Positions 7,569-15,579 of a stretch of DNA of 16,437 bases are shown piece after piece; the first letter of the stretch is position 1, and every line of letters starts with the position of its first letter. A model generated the notes under the pieces. The model did no database searches. It had not been told where the DNA came from and was given only the letters and a program-made list of their open reading frames with translations. Origin of the DNA: an uncultured Clostridia bacterium (GTDB lineage Bacteria > Bacillota > Clostridia > TANB77 > CAG-508); assembly GCA_949935895.1 (NCBI GenBank), contig CATLGL010000019.1, positions 1-16,437 on the forward strand, written 5' to 3'. The position numbers and the translations under genes are program-made.

Positions 7569-9960
7569 ATGGCATACAATTTTAAAGAAGTAGAACAAAA
7601 ATGGCAAAATTATTGGGATGAAAATAAGACCTTCAAAACAGATGCATGGGATTTTTCAAAAGAAAAATTTTATGCACTAGATATGTTCCCTTATCCTTCT
7701 CGGACAAGGTTTACATGTTGGTCATCCAGAAGGATATACGGCAACTGACATTTTAGCTAGAATGAAAAGAATGCAAGGTTATAATGTTCTTCACCCTATG
7801 GGTTGGGATGCCTTTGGACTTCCTGCTGAGCAATATGCAATTAAAACAGGTAATCATCCTGCTTCTTTTACCAAACAAAATATAGAAGTCTTTAAAAAAC
7901 AAATTAAATCTCTTGGTCTTTCTTATGATTGGGATAGAGAGCTTTCTACTACTGACCCTGATTACTATAAATGGACTCAATGGATTTTTACTAAATTATA
8001 TGAAAAAGGTCTTGCTTATGTTGATGAAATTCCTGTTAATTGGTGCCCTGAACTTGGAACAGTTCTTGCCAATGAGGAGGTTATCAACGGAAAAAGTGAA
8101 AGAGGTGGATATCCTGTTTATCGAAAACCAATGAGGCAATGGGTTCTTCGTATTACAGAATATGCAGAACGTTTATTAGAAGATTTGGATTTGTGTGATT
8201 GGCCAGAATCCACAAAAGAAATGCAAAAAAATTGGATTGGGAAATCTGTAGGTGCTAATATTATTTTTAAAATTGATCAACATGATTTGGAATTTACTGT
8301 ATTTACTACCAGATGTGATACTCTATTTGGTGCTACTTACTGTGTATTTGCACCAGAGCATCCTTTTGTTGATATAATTACCACAAAAGCTTATAAAGAA
8401 AAAGTAGAGGAATATAAAACGGCATGCTCTACAAAATCTGATTTAGAAAGAACGGAACTGAATAAAGAAAAAACAGGTGTGTTCACTGGTGCTTATGCTA
8501 TTAATCCTGCGAATGGTAAAAAAATTCCTATTTGGATTTCTGACTATGTTTTATCAAGTTATGGAACAGGTTCTATTATGTCCGTTCCTGCTCATGATGA
8601 AAGAGATTATGAATTTGCTTGTAAATTTGGATTAGAAATTATTCCTGTTTTAGAAGGTGGAAACATTCAAAAAGAAGCATTTGTTGGAGATGGTATTCAT
8701 ATCAATTCTGAGTTTTTAAATGGTTTAAATAAAGAAGCTGCCATTTCTAAAATGCTTACATGGTTAGAAGAAAATAAAATTGGTGAAAAGAAGGTAAATT
8801 ATAAGTTAAGAGATTGGCTATTCTCTCGTCAAAGATATTGGGGAGAGCCAATTCCAATTGTCCACTTAGAAGATGGTACAATGAAAACACTTGATGTAAA
8901 AGAATTACCTTTAGAATTACCAGCAACAGATAATTATCAACCATCCAAAACAGGGGAAAGTCCACTTTCAAATTGTACTGATTGGTTAGCAGTAGAAATT
9001 GATGGAAAAAAAGGAATTAGAGAAACCAATACTATGCCACAATGGGCAGGTTCATGTTGGTATTATCTTCGTTATATTGACCCTCATAATACCTCTGAAC
9101 TTGCAAGTCAAGAATTGTTAAAACACTGGTTACCAGTTGATATTTATATTGGTGGAGCAGAGCATGCTGTTTTACATTTGTTATATGCTAGATTTTGGCA
9201 TAAGGTATTGTATGATTGTGGTGTTGTTTCAACCAAAGAACCATTTGCTAAATTATTTCATCAAGGTATGATTCTTGGTACTAATGGTGAAAAAATGAGT
9301 AAATCTAGAGGAAATGTTGTTAATCCAGATGATATGGTTAAGAACTATGGCGCTGATGCATTAAGAGTTTATGAAATGTTTATGGGACCATTAGAAGCTT
9401 CTAAACCTTGGGATCCAAATGGTATTGATGGCTCTAAAAAATTTATTGACCGTGTTTATAGATTATATGCTGAATCAGACAAAATTCAGGAAAAAGAAAA
9501 TCCAGAATTAGACCGTATTTATCATTATACTGTAAAAAAAGTAACAAATGATTACCAAAGTATGGGATTTAATACAGCTATTAGTCAAATGATGATTTTT
9601 ATTAATAGTTGCTACAAAGTAGATATTGTTCCAAAACAATATGCACTTGGATTTTTACAATTATTAAATCCAATCGCACCTCATTTAACAGAAGAATTAT
9701 GGCAATTACTTGGAAATACTGAGTCTATTACTTATTCTACTTGGCCAACATTTGATGAAGAAAAAATAAAAGAAGATATTTTCAATCTTCCTATTCAAAT
9801 AAATGGAAAGCTAAGAGGAAATATTGATATTCCATTAAATCTTCCACAAGAAGAAATTAAAGAATTAGTACATAAAAGAATCGCTTCTTATTTAGAGGGA
9901 AAAGAGATTGTAAAAGAAATTTATGTAGCAAATAAGATTTATAACATTGTTGTAAAGTAA
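7569..9960 (+). CDS. leuS: Leucyl-tRNA synthetase, read through one +1 shift at CGG
   Basis: Class I aminoacyl-tRNA synthetase that charges tRNA-Leu; essential. ATG at 7569 follows AAAAGGA. The first 44 codons (MAYNFKEVEQKWQNYWDENK through YALDMFPYPS) match the LeuRS N-terminus, then an in-frame CGG occurs at 7701-7703. Unshifted, translation stops after 15 more codons. With the C skipped it continues GQGLHVGHPEGYTATDILAR, restoring the conserved glycine and the HIGH-type motif (HVGH, residues 49-52). The rest is intact: editing domain with TTRCDTLFGATY and DERDYEFACKF, KMSKS at about 575-579, anticodon-binding region, and a C-terminal domain ending in IYNIVVK. The total of 796 residues is the normal length. 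An internal start at 7762 would lack the HIGH motif and could not give an active enzyme. Inside leuS there are four out-of-frame CGG triplets, none linked to a frame change. Confidence 0.97.
7701..7703 (+). other. In-frame CGG, +1 shift site (leuS)
   Basis: Codon 45 reads TCT CGG ACA AGG; skipping C7701 gives TCT GGA CAA GGT TTA CAT GTT GGT CAT. The glycine recovered is the conserved one of the LeuRS PYPSGxGLHVGH motif. The tetranucleotide is CGGA. It is the only site of the six on the plus genomic strand, and it still follows the coding strand. Confidence 0.92.
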
Positions 9961-10017
9961 AAATTTTGTACTACAATAAAAAAGTTTGACCATATATAAG
10001 TTTGCTACACAATAGTT

Positions 10018-10053
10018 ATAGCCCGCTAAACGTGTAAACGTTTAGCGGGCTAT
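10018..10053 (+). terminator. Strong leuS terminator hairpin
   Basis: ATAGCCCGCTAAACGT pairs perfectly with ACGTTTAGCGGGCTAT over 16 bp around the loop GTAA, followed by GCTTTTA. It lies 57 bases after the leuS stop and is unusually GC-rich for this region. The U tract is short, so termination is likely but not certain. Confidence 0.75.
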
Positions 10054-10442
10054 GCTTTTAAGAAAACTTACAATCATTCTCTTTGTTTAAAACTTTTTAT
10101 TCTGCTAATTAATCTGCTGGTTAGCAATTCCTTTACTTTAAGATGTCTTAGAGTCATAGGCATACTTCCTACACCGTTATTATCTTAGATTATGACAAAA
10201 ACGCATTTGATTTGTAACCAGTATCATCAGGTCTGTTGTCTTTAATAGCTTTTTCCATAATTGGAGAGGCTATTTTAAAAAACAGATTACACAGGTTTAA
10301 AAACCCCTCCATGGGTGTTTTTTTAGGAGTTCTCTATTATATCCTGTATACATAAATGATTCAATTTTTATTGATTACCTTCTGTCATGAAAAAGTAACA
10401 TATTCTTAACCTATCCGAAACACTTTTTTTTATAAATTGTTA

Positions 10443-10448
10443 TATAAT
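10443..10448 (+). promoter_or_regulatory. Putative -10 box for the HExxH-protein gene
   Basis: TATAAT lies 36 bases before the ATG at 10485, in a very T-rich stretch. No good -35 match is visible 16-18 bases upstream, so this rests on one hexamer. Confidence 0.35.
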
Positions 10449-10484
10449 AATGATATTCGTTTACAAAGGAGAAAGAAATAGAAA

Positions 10485-11588
10485 ATGAATATTGAACAAG
10501 AACTACAAAAAGAAGGAATTGAAGTTGTAAAAATACTAGATAGGCTTACTATCAATATTATCGCCAAATCAGTTGCAGATAAATTAGAATTAGCCTTTCC
10601 TGAACAAAACTTAGATGCAAAAGATTTATTTATGAAATTATCTAGACTAAATATGTATCTTGCAAAAATGCCAGATGCTTTATCAAGTGCGAAATACTAT
10701 TATAAAAACCAATCTATCTATTTTAATGAAGCAGATGATTTATCTTGTATCGATACTTATGCGATTCATGAGTGTATTCATGCACTACAAGAATATCGTG
10801 ATGAAAAAAATAATTTACTTCGTCTTGGTTTTTGCAATTTTACCAATAGTAGTCTTCCTGGTATGGCATTAAATGAAGCTGCTGTTCAATTGATGAGCTC
10901 TTATGCTACTTGTACCCCTTTAGATACAGTAAAATATTTTGATATTACCCTCCCTACTTATAGTCCTTCTTATTATGCTCTTGAGTGCACTTTATTAAGA
11001 CAAATGTCTTATTTTACAGGAAATTATGATTTATTTAATAGTACTCTTTATAGTAATGATTTATTTATGGATAAATTTATCTTACTTACTAATAAAAATA
11101 CTTTTTATAGTATTCAAACTAATTTAGATAAGTTAATGGATTTAGAAGAAGATTTAAGTTTCCAAACTTCACTTCTTGCTGATATGGATGAAAACTCAAA
11201 AAATGTAGAAAAAATTACTAATAAAGTTACTAAATTACGTATACAAATTCAAAACTTGTTTTTATCAACACAAGATTTGATTTTATCTAGTTATTTTGAT
11301 AAAAAGTTTAATTCCATTTCTACTTTAGTACAAGTAGAAGATTATCGTAAAAAGTTATATAATTTTAAAGACTTTATAGGATATACTAGTACTTATACTT
11401 TTTATAATGATTATTACATAAAGAAAATGACAGACCTAGAAAAAAGACGTACAGAAATTGAGGTTGCTTCTTGTATGAGCCCTTCTTTATCATTAGTCCC
11501 ACAAAAAACAAATTGGTTTATTACTTTATTTCGAAAATTGCGAAAACTATTTGGATTTTCAGACTCATATGAAAAAGTAAAAAATTAG
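10485..11588 (+). CDS. Unknown protein with a gluzincin-like HExxH motif
   Basis: A 367-residue protein I do not recognise. It contains HECIH at residues 95-99 followed by NEAAVQLMSSY with Glu131, which is the arrangement of a zincin protease (HExxH plus a downstream glutamate about 30 residues on). Before it lies a helical region; after it come a Tyr/Ser/Leu-rich segment and a coiled-coil-like stretch (about 210-265). Near the C-terminus is a short amphipathic or hydrophobic piece (NWFITLFRKLRKLFGF) that could touch the membrane. No signal peptide is seen. The start ATG at 10485 follows AAAGGAG by 11 bases. The gene stands alone between the leuS terminator and a candidate RNA, and contains no CGG triplet at all. 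Protease activity is inferred from the motif only. Confidence 0.78.
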   Translation: MNIEQELQKEGIEVVKILDRLTINIIAKSVADKLELAFPEQNLDAKDLFMKLSRLNMYLAKMPDALSSAKYYYKNQSIYFNEADDLSCIDTYAIHECIHALQEYRDEKNNLLRLGFCNFTNSSLPGMALNEAAVQLMSSYATCTPLDTVKYFDITLPTYSPSYYALECTLLRQMSYFTGNYDLFNSTLYSNDLFMDKFILLTNKNTFYSIQTNLDKLMDLEEDLSFQTSLLADMDENSKNVEKITNKVTKLRIQIQNLFLSTQDLILSSYFDKKFNSISTLVQVEDYRKKLYNFKDFIGYTSTYTFYNDYYIKKMTDLEKRRTEIEVASCMSPSLSLVPQKTNWFITLFRKLRKLFGFSDSYEKVKN

Positions 11589-11604
11589 CAATTTCATATA
11601 ACCT

Positions 11605-11720
11605 AAGGATTTCGCCTAGATAGTCTTTGGAGTATGTACGAAATACCTGCCACTTGCTTTACTTGGGCAGATTAATGTAACCCTAAGCTTGTTGTATCCA
11701 TAGAAATCTTCAATTTTTTC
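11605..11720 (+). ncRNA. Candidate rod-shaped structured RNA (6S-like)
   Basis: The 16 bases after the HExxH gene's stop are followed by a stretch that folds as a rod. AAG-GATTTC pairs with GAAATCTT, CTA-GATA with TATC-CATAG, CTTTGG with CCTAAG (one mismatch), then an open internal region, then CTGCC with GGCAG around a 13-base loop; a U run (CAATTTTTTC) follows the closing stem. Nested closing stem, central bubble and apical stem are the outline of 6S RNA, and the ATTTCxCTxAGAT opening resembles that of known 6S RNAs, but about 106 bases is short for 6S. It could instead be a 3' UTR structure. No protein-coding frame explains it. Confidence 0.4.
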
Positions 11721-11721
11721 T

Positions 11722-11773
11722 ATAAAATAAGAAATCTTATTTAAGGTAACTTAACTAAGATTTCTTATTTTAT
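11722..11773. terminator. Bidirectional AT-rich terminator
   Basis: An 18-bp perfect inverted repeat at 11722-11739 and 11756-11773, with the inner sequence able to pair further (TTAAG GTAA CTTAA). A- and T-runs on both sides would give U tails in both directions. It lies between the plus-strand unit and the convergent oxidoreductase gene. Confidence 0.8.
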
Positions 11774-11807
11774 TATAAACCATTATTAATATACCCCATC
11801 ATGTATA

Positions 11808-13097
11808 TCAATTGCTTTTTCCTTCTTCTAAAAATTGCATAATTGCTCTTGCTGCTTCTCTTCCTGAACGACTTGCCCAAGCTACTGTTGCCTTAACTCC
11901 ACAAATATCTCCTCCTGCAAATACTTTTTTTCTTGATGTCCTATAGTTTTCATCTATTTTAATATTTCCTTTTGAAGTCAATTCTAATCCTAATGAATGA
12001 ACAATACCTTCTTCTGGTTTTGAACCTACTGCCATAACTACATAATCTGTATCCATGATAAAATTACTTCCTATTATATCGACTGGTACTTCTCTTGCTT
12101 CTCCTTCTTTTTTGACTAACTCTGTTTTAATGCATTCTACCTTTTCTACCTTATTTGCTCCTATTACTTTTATTACATTTGTTTGAAATAGAAATTGAAT
12201 TCCTTCTTGTTTAGCAGCTTCTATCTCTTTTCGCTCTGCTGGCATTTGTTTTTCGGCTCTTCGGTAAACAATGTTCACCTCTTTTGCTCCTAACCTTTTT
12301 ATGGTTCTTGCTGTATCCATTGCTACATTTCCTCCACCAATAACAACAACCTTTTTTCCTATATATTCTATAGGTAGTTTATATTCTAATAATTCATTAC
12401 CTCCATAAACTCCTTGTAACTCCTCACCTTCTATTCCCATTTTAGCAGAAATATTAGCTCCAATTCCAAGAAAGATAGCATCATATTCTTTTTCTAAAGC
12501 TTCTAATACATAATCTTTACCAAGGCTTTTTTGATATTGAACCTTAATTCCTAAATCAATAATTTTTTGAATTTGTTTATCTAATATTTCCTTTTCTAAT
12601 CTAAACTCTGGAATGCCATGTCTTAAAATTCCACCAAGCTTATCGTATTTTTCGTATATGGTAACCTCGTAACCATTTCTTATAAGCCATGCTGCAGCTG
12701 TTAGTCCTGCTGGTCCTCCTCCTATTACTGCAATTCTTTTTTCCTTTTTTTCTTCACTAAATTTTGGAATTTGATATTGCTTCTCAATTCCCATGTCTCC
12801 AACATATGCTTCCAATTCTCCAATACAAACAGGGTCTCCTTTTATGCCACGTACACAAGCCCCCTCACACTGGCTTTTGTGTGGACAAATTCTGCCGCAA
12901 ATTGGAGATAATACACTTGTATTGCATAAAATGTGATATGCTTGTTCATATTTTTTTTCTTTGACATATGCAATAAATTGCGTAATATCATTTCCTAATG
13001 GGCATCCTTTTGTACACATTTTTACTTTACATCCTAAACAATATTCTGCTTTTTTGTTTATTTCTTCTTTACAATATTCCATATTTTTTTGTATCAT
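11808..13097 (-). CDS. GltD-like NADPH-dependent flavin oxidoreductase (glutamate synthase small-subunit family)
   Basis: A 429-residue member of the family that includes GltD, the stand-alone GltA-type glutamate synthases and NfnB-like subunits. Two cysteine clusters for Fe-S centres are at the N-terminus (C20, C23, C28, C32 in CLGCKVKMCTKGCP; C67, C71, C77, C81 in CGRICPHKSQCEGAC). An FAD-binding GGGPAGLTAA lies at about 127-136 and an NAD(P)H-binding GGGNVAMDTARTIKRLGA at about 253-270, followed by the RRAEKQMPA signature and a final AGGDICG FAD motif. No glutaminase/synthase large subunit is nearby, so its partner and exact reaction are open. The start is odd: the strong GGAGGAG at 13130-13124 is 26 bases from ATG 13097 but 5 bases from an in-frame ATA at 13118. 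It follows the DUF5662-like gene by 43 bases. Confidence 0.9.
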   Translation of the reverse strand: MIQKNMEYCKEEINKKAEYCLGCKVKMCTKGCPLGNDITQFIAYVKEKKYEQAYHILCNTSVLSPICGRICPHKSQCEGACVRGIKGDPVCIGELEAYVGDMGIEKQYQIPKFSEEKKEKRIAVIGGGPAGLTAAAWLIRNGYEVTIYEKYDKLGGILRHGIPEFRLEKEILDKQIQKIIDLGIKVQYQKSLGKDYVLEALEKEYDAIFLGIGANISAKMGIEGEELQGVYGGNELLEYKLPIEYIGKKVVVIGGGNVAMDTARTIKRLGAKEVNIVYRRAEKQMPAERKEIEAAKQEGIQFLFQTNVIKVIGANKVEKVECIKTELVKKEGEAREVPVDIIGSNFIMDTDYVVMAVGSKPEEGIVHSLGLELTSKGNIKIDENYRTSRKKVFAGGDICGVKATVAWASRSGREAARAIMQFLEEGKSN

Positions 13098-13140
13098 ATA
13101 TTTTATTTTTGTGTATATGATAACTCCTCCATAAAATTTT

Positions 13141-13686
13141 TTATTTTTCCTTACTATATTCCTTATAGAATTTTCTTAAATTCTTTTTATTAATTACTTT
13201 CGGAATTCCTTTTTTTGATACTTCTGTGAAAACTTGTGTTACAAATTGCTTCAAATTTTCATTTAGCATAAATTTATCTTTACACCTTTGCCAATAACTT
13301 AACTGGTATTCTTTTGACCAATTTTTTCCTTGGTATACCTTGCCTGCTGCTAGTTGATCACATATCATTTCACAAGCATAGCAAAATGGCATCATTGGCA
13401 AACTTTTTGGTGCATTAGGGTCATACCAATATTCTGGATGATGCTTGTTTCTTCCTTTATGATGTAGCCATGCTGTCGAATAGCCATAATCCTCCTTGGC
13501 ATATTGAATAGGACTTCTTTTTCCATCTTGATAATATTTTACTCCTTGCCAAAATTCTGTAGGAGAAAATTTGGATAAATCATGTACCAATCCTCGAAAT
13601 GGAAGCCCTACTCTACAACACAAGCAAAATACAAGCCATTTATGCAGCATTATATTTCTGAAATGTCCAAAAAAATTTTTTATCAT
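13141..13686 (-). CDS. DUF5662-like protein
   Basis: A 181-residue protein resembling the DUF5662 family, whose function is unknown. Characteristic segments are the LVHDLSKFSPTEFW histidine/aspartate motif (about residues 33-46), WLHHKGRNKHHPEYWYD (about 74-90) and MPFCYACEMICDQLAAG. The clustered His/Asp residues could bind a metal, which is inference. ATG at 13686 is preceded by AAAGGAAG. It is the first gene of a two-gene minus-strand unit with the GltD-like oxidoreductase, 43 bases apart. No in-frame or out-of-frame sense CGG occurs. The 253 bases upstream (13687-13939) hold no gene that I can support. Confidence 0.8.
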   Translation of the reverse strand: MIKNFFGHFRNIMLHKWLVFCLCCRVGLPFRGLVHDLSKFSPTEFWQGVKYYQDGKRSPIQYAKEDYGYSTAWLHHKGRNKHHPEYWYDPNAPKSLPMMPFCYACEMICDQLAAGKVYQGKNWSKEYQLSYWQRCKDKFMLNENLKQFVTQVFTEVSKKGIPKVINKKNLRKFYKEYSKEK

Positions 13687-13903
13687 TTTTCTATAACTTC
13701 CTTTTTACTTCCTAAAATTTTACTATTCTTATTTTATTATGAACCAAACAGAAAGTCAATTCCCCTGACCAAGTGTTATGACTTATTTGTTCTTTTTAAG
13801 AGTACTACTTTGAAGATTATACTTGTTTGGTTATGGAATTTATATATCTAAAAAAGAATTGAAGTATCTTGTATAAAAATAAACTCCAATTCTACTAACC
13901 TTG

Positions 13904-13924
13904 AAAAAAGCCTAGTCCTTTTTT
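13904..13924 (-). terminator. Weak terminator after udg
   Basis: On the minus RNA, AAAAAAG GACTAGG CTTTTTT forms a 7-bp AT-rich stem whose 3' arm is itself the U run, 15 bases after the udg stop. It is positioned well as the end of the pgeF-S66-udg unit, but the stem is weak. Confidence 0.4.
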
Positions 13925-13939
13925 CATTTTGTGAAGCTT

Positions 13940-14498
13940 TTAGTACATTTGCTCCATTCTATTTTTCACTTCCTTCAAATCCTTCCAAAATTCTATTTTT
14001 TTATTATCATCTCTTAAAAGTGCTGCTGGATGCCATGTTGGCATATACCATATTCCTTTTTTTTCTATCCATTTTCCTCTTGCTGCTGTTATTCCATATT
14101 CGTTTCCTAAAATGTTTTTTAATGCAACACTTCCTAGTAAAACGATAATTTTAGGTTTTACTAACATTACTTGATTTCGTAAATAGTTAAGACATGCCTC
14201 TACTTCATCTGCTTCTGGATTACGATTATTGGGTGGTCTACATTTTACTACATTTGCAATATATAACTCTTTTCGATTAATGCCGATTCCTTCAAATGCC
14301 ATATTCATAAGTTTTCCTGCTTTTCCTACAAATGGCTCTCCGAAGTCTATCCTCGTCTGCTCCTGGTCCTTCTCCTATAAACATAATGCTTGCTTGCTTA
14401 TTTCCTGAACCAAATACAATATTCGTTCTATTTTCACATAATTTACATTTTTTACATGCTACCATCGATTGCTCTAATTCTTCCCATGCTTCAAACAT
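13940..14498 (-). CDS. Family 4/5 uracil-DNA glycosylase, read through one +1 shift at CGG
   Basis: Removes uracil from DNA for base-excision repair; family 4/5 enzymes carry a 4Fe-4S cluster. With one shift the product is 185 residues, a normal length. C15 and C18 (ACKKCKLC) and cysteines in VVKCRPPNNRNP and EACLNYL fit the cluster ligands. Motif 1 is GEGPGADEDRLGEPFVGKAG, and the C-terminal catalytic motif is WHPAALLR. CGG at 14342-14340 (codon 53) falls inside motif 1: unshifted, the protein becomes LRRAICRKSRKTYEYGI and stops at 14292; skipping the C gives the conserved glycine of GxPFVG and runs to 13940. AAAAGGAGAAG precedes ATG 14498. The gene follows the S66 peptidase by 12 bases. Confidence 0.92.
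14340..14342 (-). other. In-frame CGG, +1 shift site (udg)
   Basis: Codon 53 on the minus strand reads CTT CGG AGA GCC; skipping the C gives CTT GGA GAG CCA TTT GTA GGA, i.e. LGEPFVG. The tetranucleotide is CGGA and the recovered glycine is conserved in this motif. Confidence 0.9.
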
Positions 14499-14510
14499 TT
14501 TCTTCTCCTT

Positions 14511-15521
14511 TTATTTTAAATATGTTGATACAGCTCCTTTTCCATTTTTTGAAGTAATTTTTAAAATTGCTCCTTGTGCTATGGCTAACTGTGGTGGCAT
14601 ATGACCAATATCTGCTCCCATTATAATAGGAATTTTTAAATCACCTATTGCATCTAGTATGGCTTGTTTTTCACTTATTTCATAATCCCTTCGCATAATA
14701 TATGGTCTTCCAAATATAATCCCTTTACAGTATTTAAAATAACCTGCATGTTTCATTTTCCATAAAATTCTTTGTAACAAAGGGGTATTCATTTCATAAG
14801 CTTCTAGAAACCATATAACTCCATCTTGTTTATATTTTTCAATATATTCTTTTACTTGGTCAAACTTGGTTCCCATTAATGTATCAATACAATCTATGCA
14901 ACCTCCCAAGGCTCTTCCTTCCATTACAATTTCTTCTTGCCCTGTTATGTTTTTCCATTCTACTGGGGTAGTTAAATTGTAGGTTCCATCTATATTATCC
15001 TCTATGTTTTCTTGATACTTTTCAAATGAGGTTTGAATTAACTCTTTTCCCGATGCTATTTGTAAGCTATGTATTAAATTTTGATAAAGAGGTGTCATGC
15101 CATAATCTTTTATGTTTTCACAATAGATACTTGGTATATCACAAATAGTATTTAATAAAAAACTTATATGTGTAATATCAGAAAATCCTTGTGTCCATTT
15201 TGGAGTGCTATTTTGTAAAGCTTCAAAATCGATTTCATCTAACATTTCCATTAGAAAATCTCCCCCACCTGCATAAATAATCAACTTTACCTCTTTGTTA
15301 TTCCATAATTCCATAAATTCTTCTGCCCTTATTTTAGCAGATGCACTTCTTCCTTGTTTATCCTTTCTAACACTATTTGTCTCAATTACTTGATACCCAA
15401 TATCTTTTAATTGTTTTATTGCTTTTTCTAATTTCTGAATTTTTTCTAAATCATCACATCCTTTAGAGGGTGCACAAATTCCTATTGTATCTCCTATTTT
15501 TAAATTTTCTGGATATTTCAT
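14511..15521 (-). CDS. S66-family LD-carboxypeptidase (LdcA/MccF-like)
   Basis: Serine peptidase family S66; members trim the terminal D-alanine from peptidoglycan tetrapeptides (LdcA) or cleave microcin C-like conjugates (MccF). The N-terminal domain has KIGDTIGICAPSKG and IIYAGGGDFLMEMLDEIDF; the nucleophile is S114 in TQGFSDITHIS, and the partner Glu and His are visible in WFLEAYEMNTP and GADIGHMPPQLAIAQG. ATG at 15521 (336 residues) is preceded by AAAGGAG at optimal distance; the TTG at 15539 that opens the frame overlaps that Shine-Dalgarno and is unlikely. It sits between pgeF and udg, 58 and 12 bases away. A peptidoglycan-related role fits with PgeF next door. One out-of-frame CGG (TCG GGA) causes no break. 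Confidence 0.9.
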   Translation of the reverse strand: MKYPENLKIGDTIGICAPSKGCDDLEKIQKLEKAIKQLKDIGYQVIETNSVRKDKQGRSASAKIRAEEFMELWNNKEVKLIIYAGGGDFLMEMLDEIDFEALQNSTPKWTQGFSDITHISFLLNTICDIPSIYCENIKDYGMTPLYQNLIHSLQIASGKELIQTSFEKYQENIEDNIDGTYNLTTPVEWKNITGQEEIVMEGRALGGCIDCIDTLMGTKFDQVKEYIEKYKQDGVIWFLEAYEMNTPLLQRILWKMKHAGYFKYCKGIIFGRPYIMRRDYEISEKQAILDAIGDLKIPIIMGADIGHMPPQLAIAQGAILKITSKNGKGAVSTYLK

Positions 15522-15579
15522 CTTTTTTCTCCTTTCCAATTATTAGTTCTCGTGTCTTTTAGCTTATTATTTTTTATCT

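Larger units (their letters stand above)
9961..10484. other. 524-base gap: terminator plus possible gene remnants
   Basis: Apart from the leuS terminator, only short stop-interrupted frames are seen. On the minus strand, 10312-10190 encodes 40 residues (MEGFLNLCNLFFKIASPIME, then KAIKDNRPDDTGYKSNAFLS), and just after it in another frame runs DNNGVGSMPMTLRHLKVKEL. Neither has a convincing ribosome-binding site or a family I recognise. They may be decayed coding DNA or chance. An AT-rich imperfect hairpin lies at about 10298-10324. Confidence 0.35.

Noticed and set aside
7695..7710. Classical programmed frameshift with a slippery heptamer, stimulatory pseudoknot or upstream Shine-Dalgarno
   Set aside because: The codons before the six sites are all but one different and do not allow re-pairing after a +1 slip. 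No shared downstream structure or internal Shine-Dalgarno was seen; only CGGN is common.
10190..10312. 40-residue minus-strand frame as a real gene
   Set aside because: No ribosome-binding site, no recognised family and stop-interrupted surroundings; kept only as a possible remnant.
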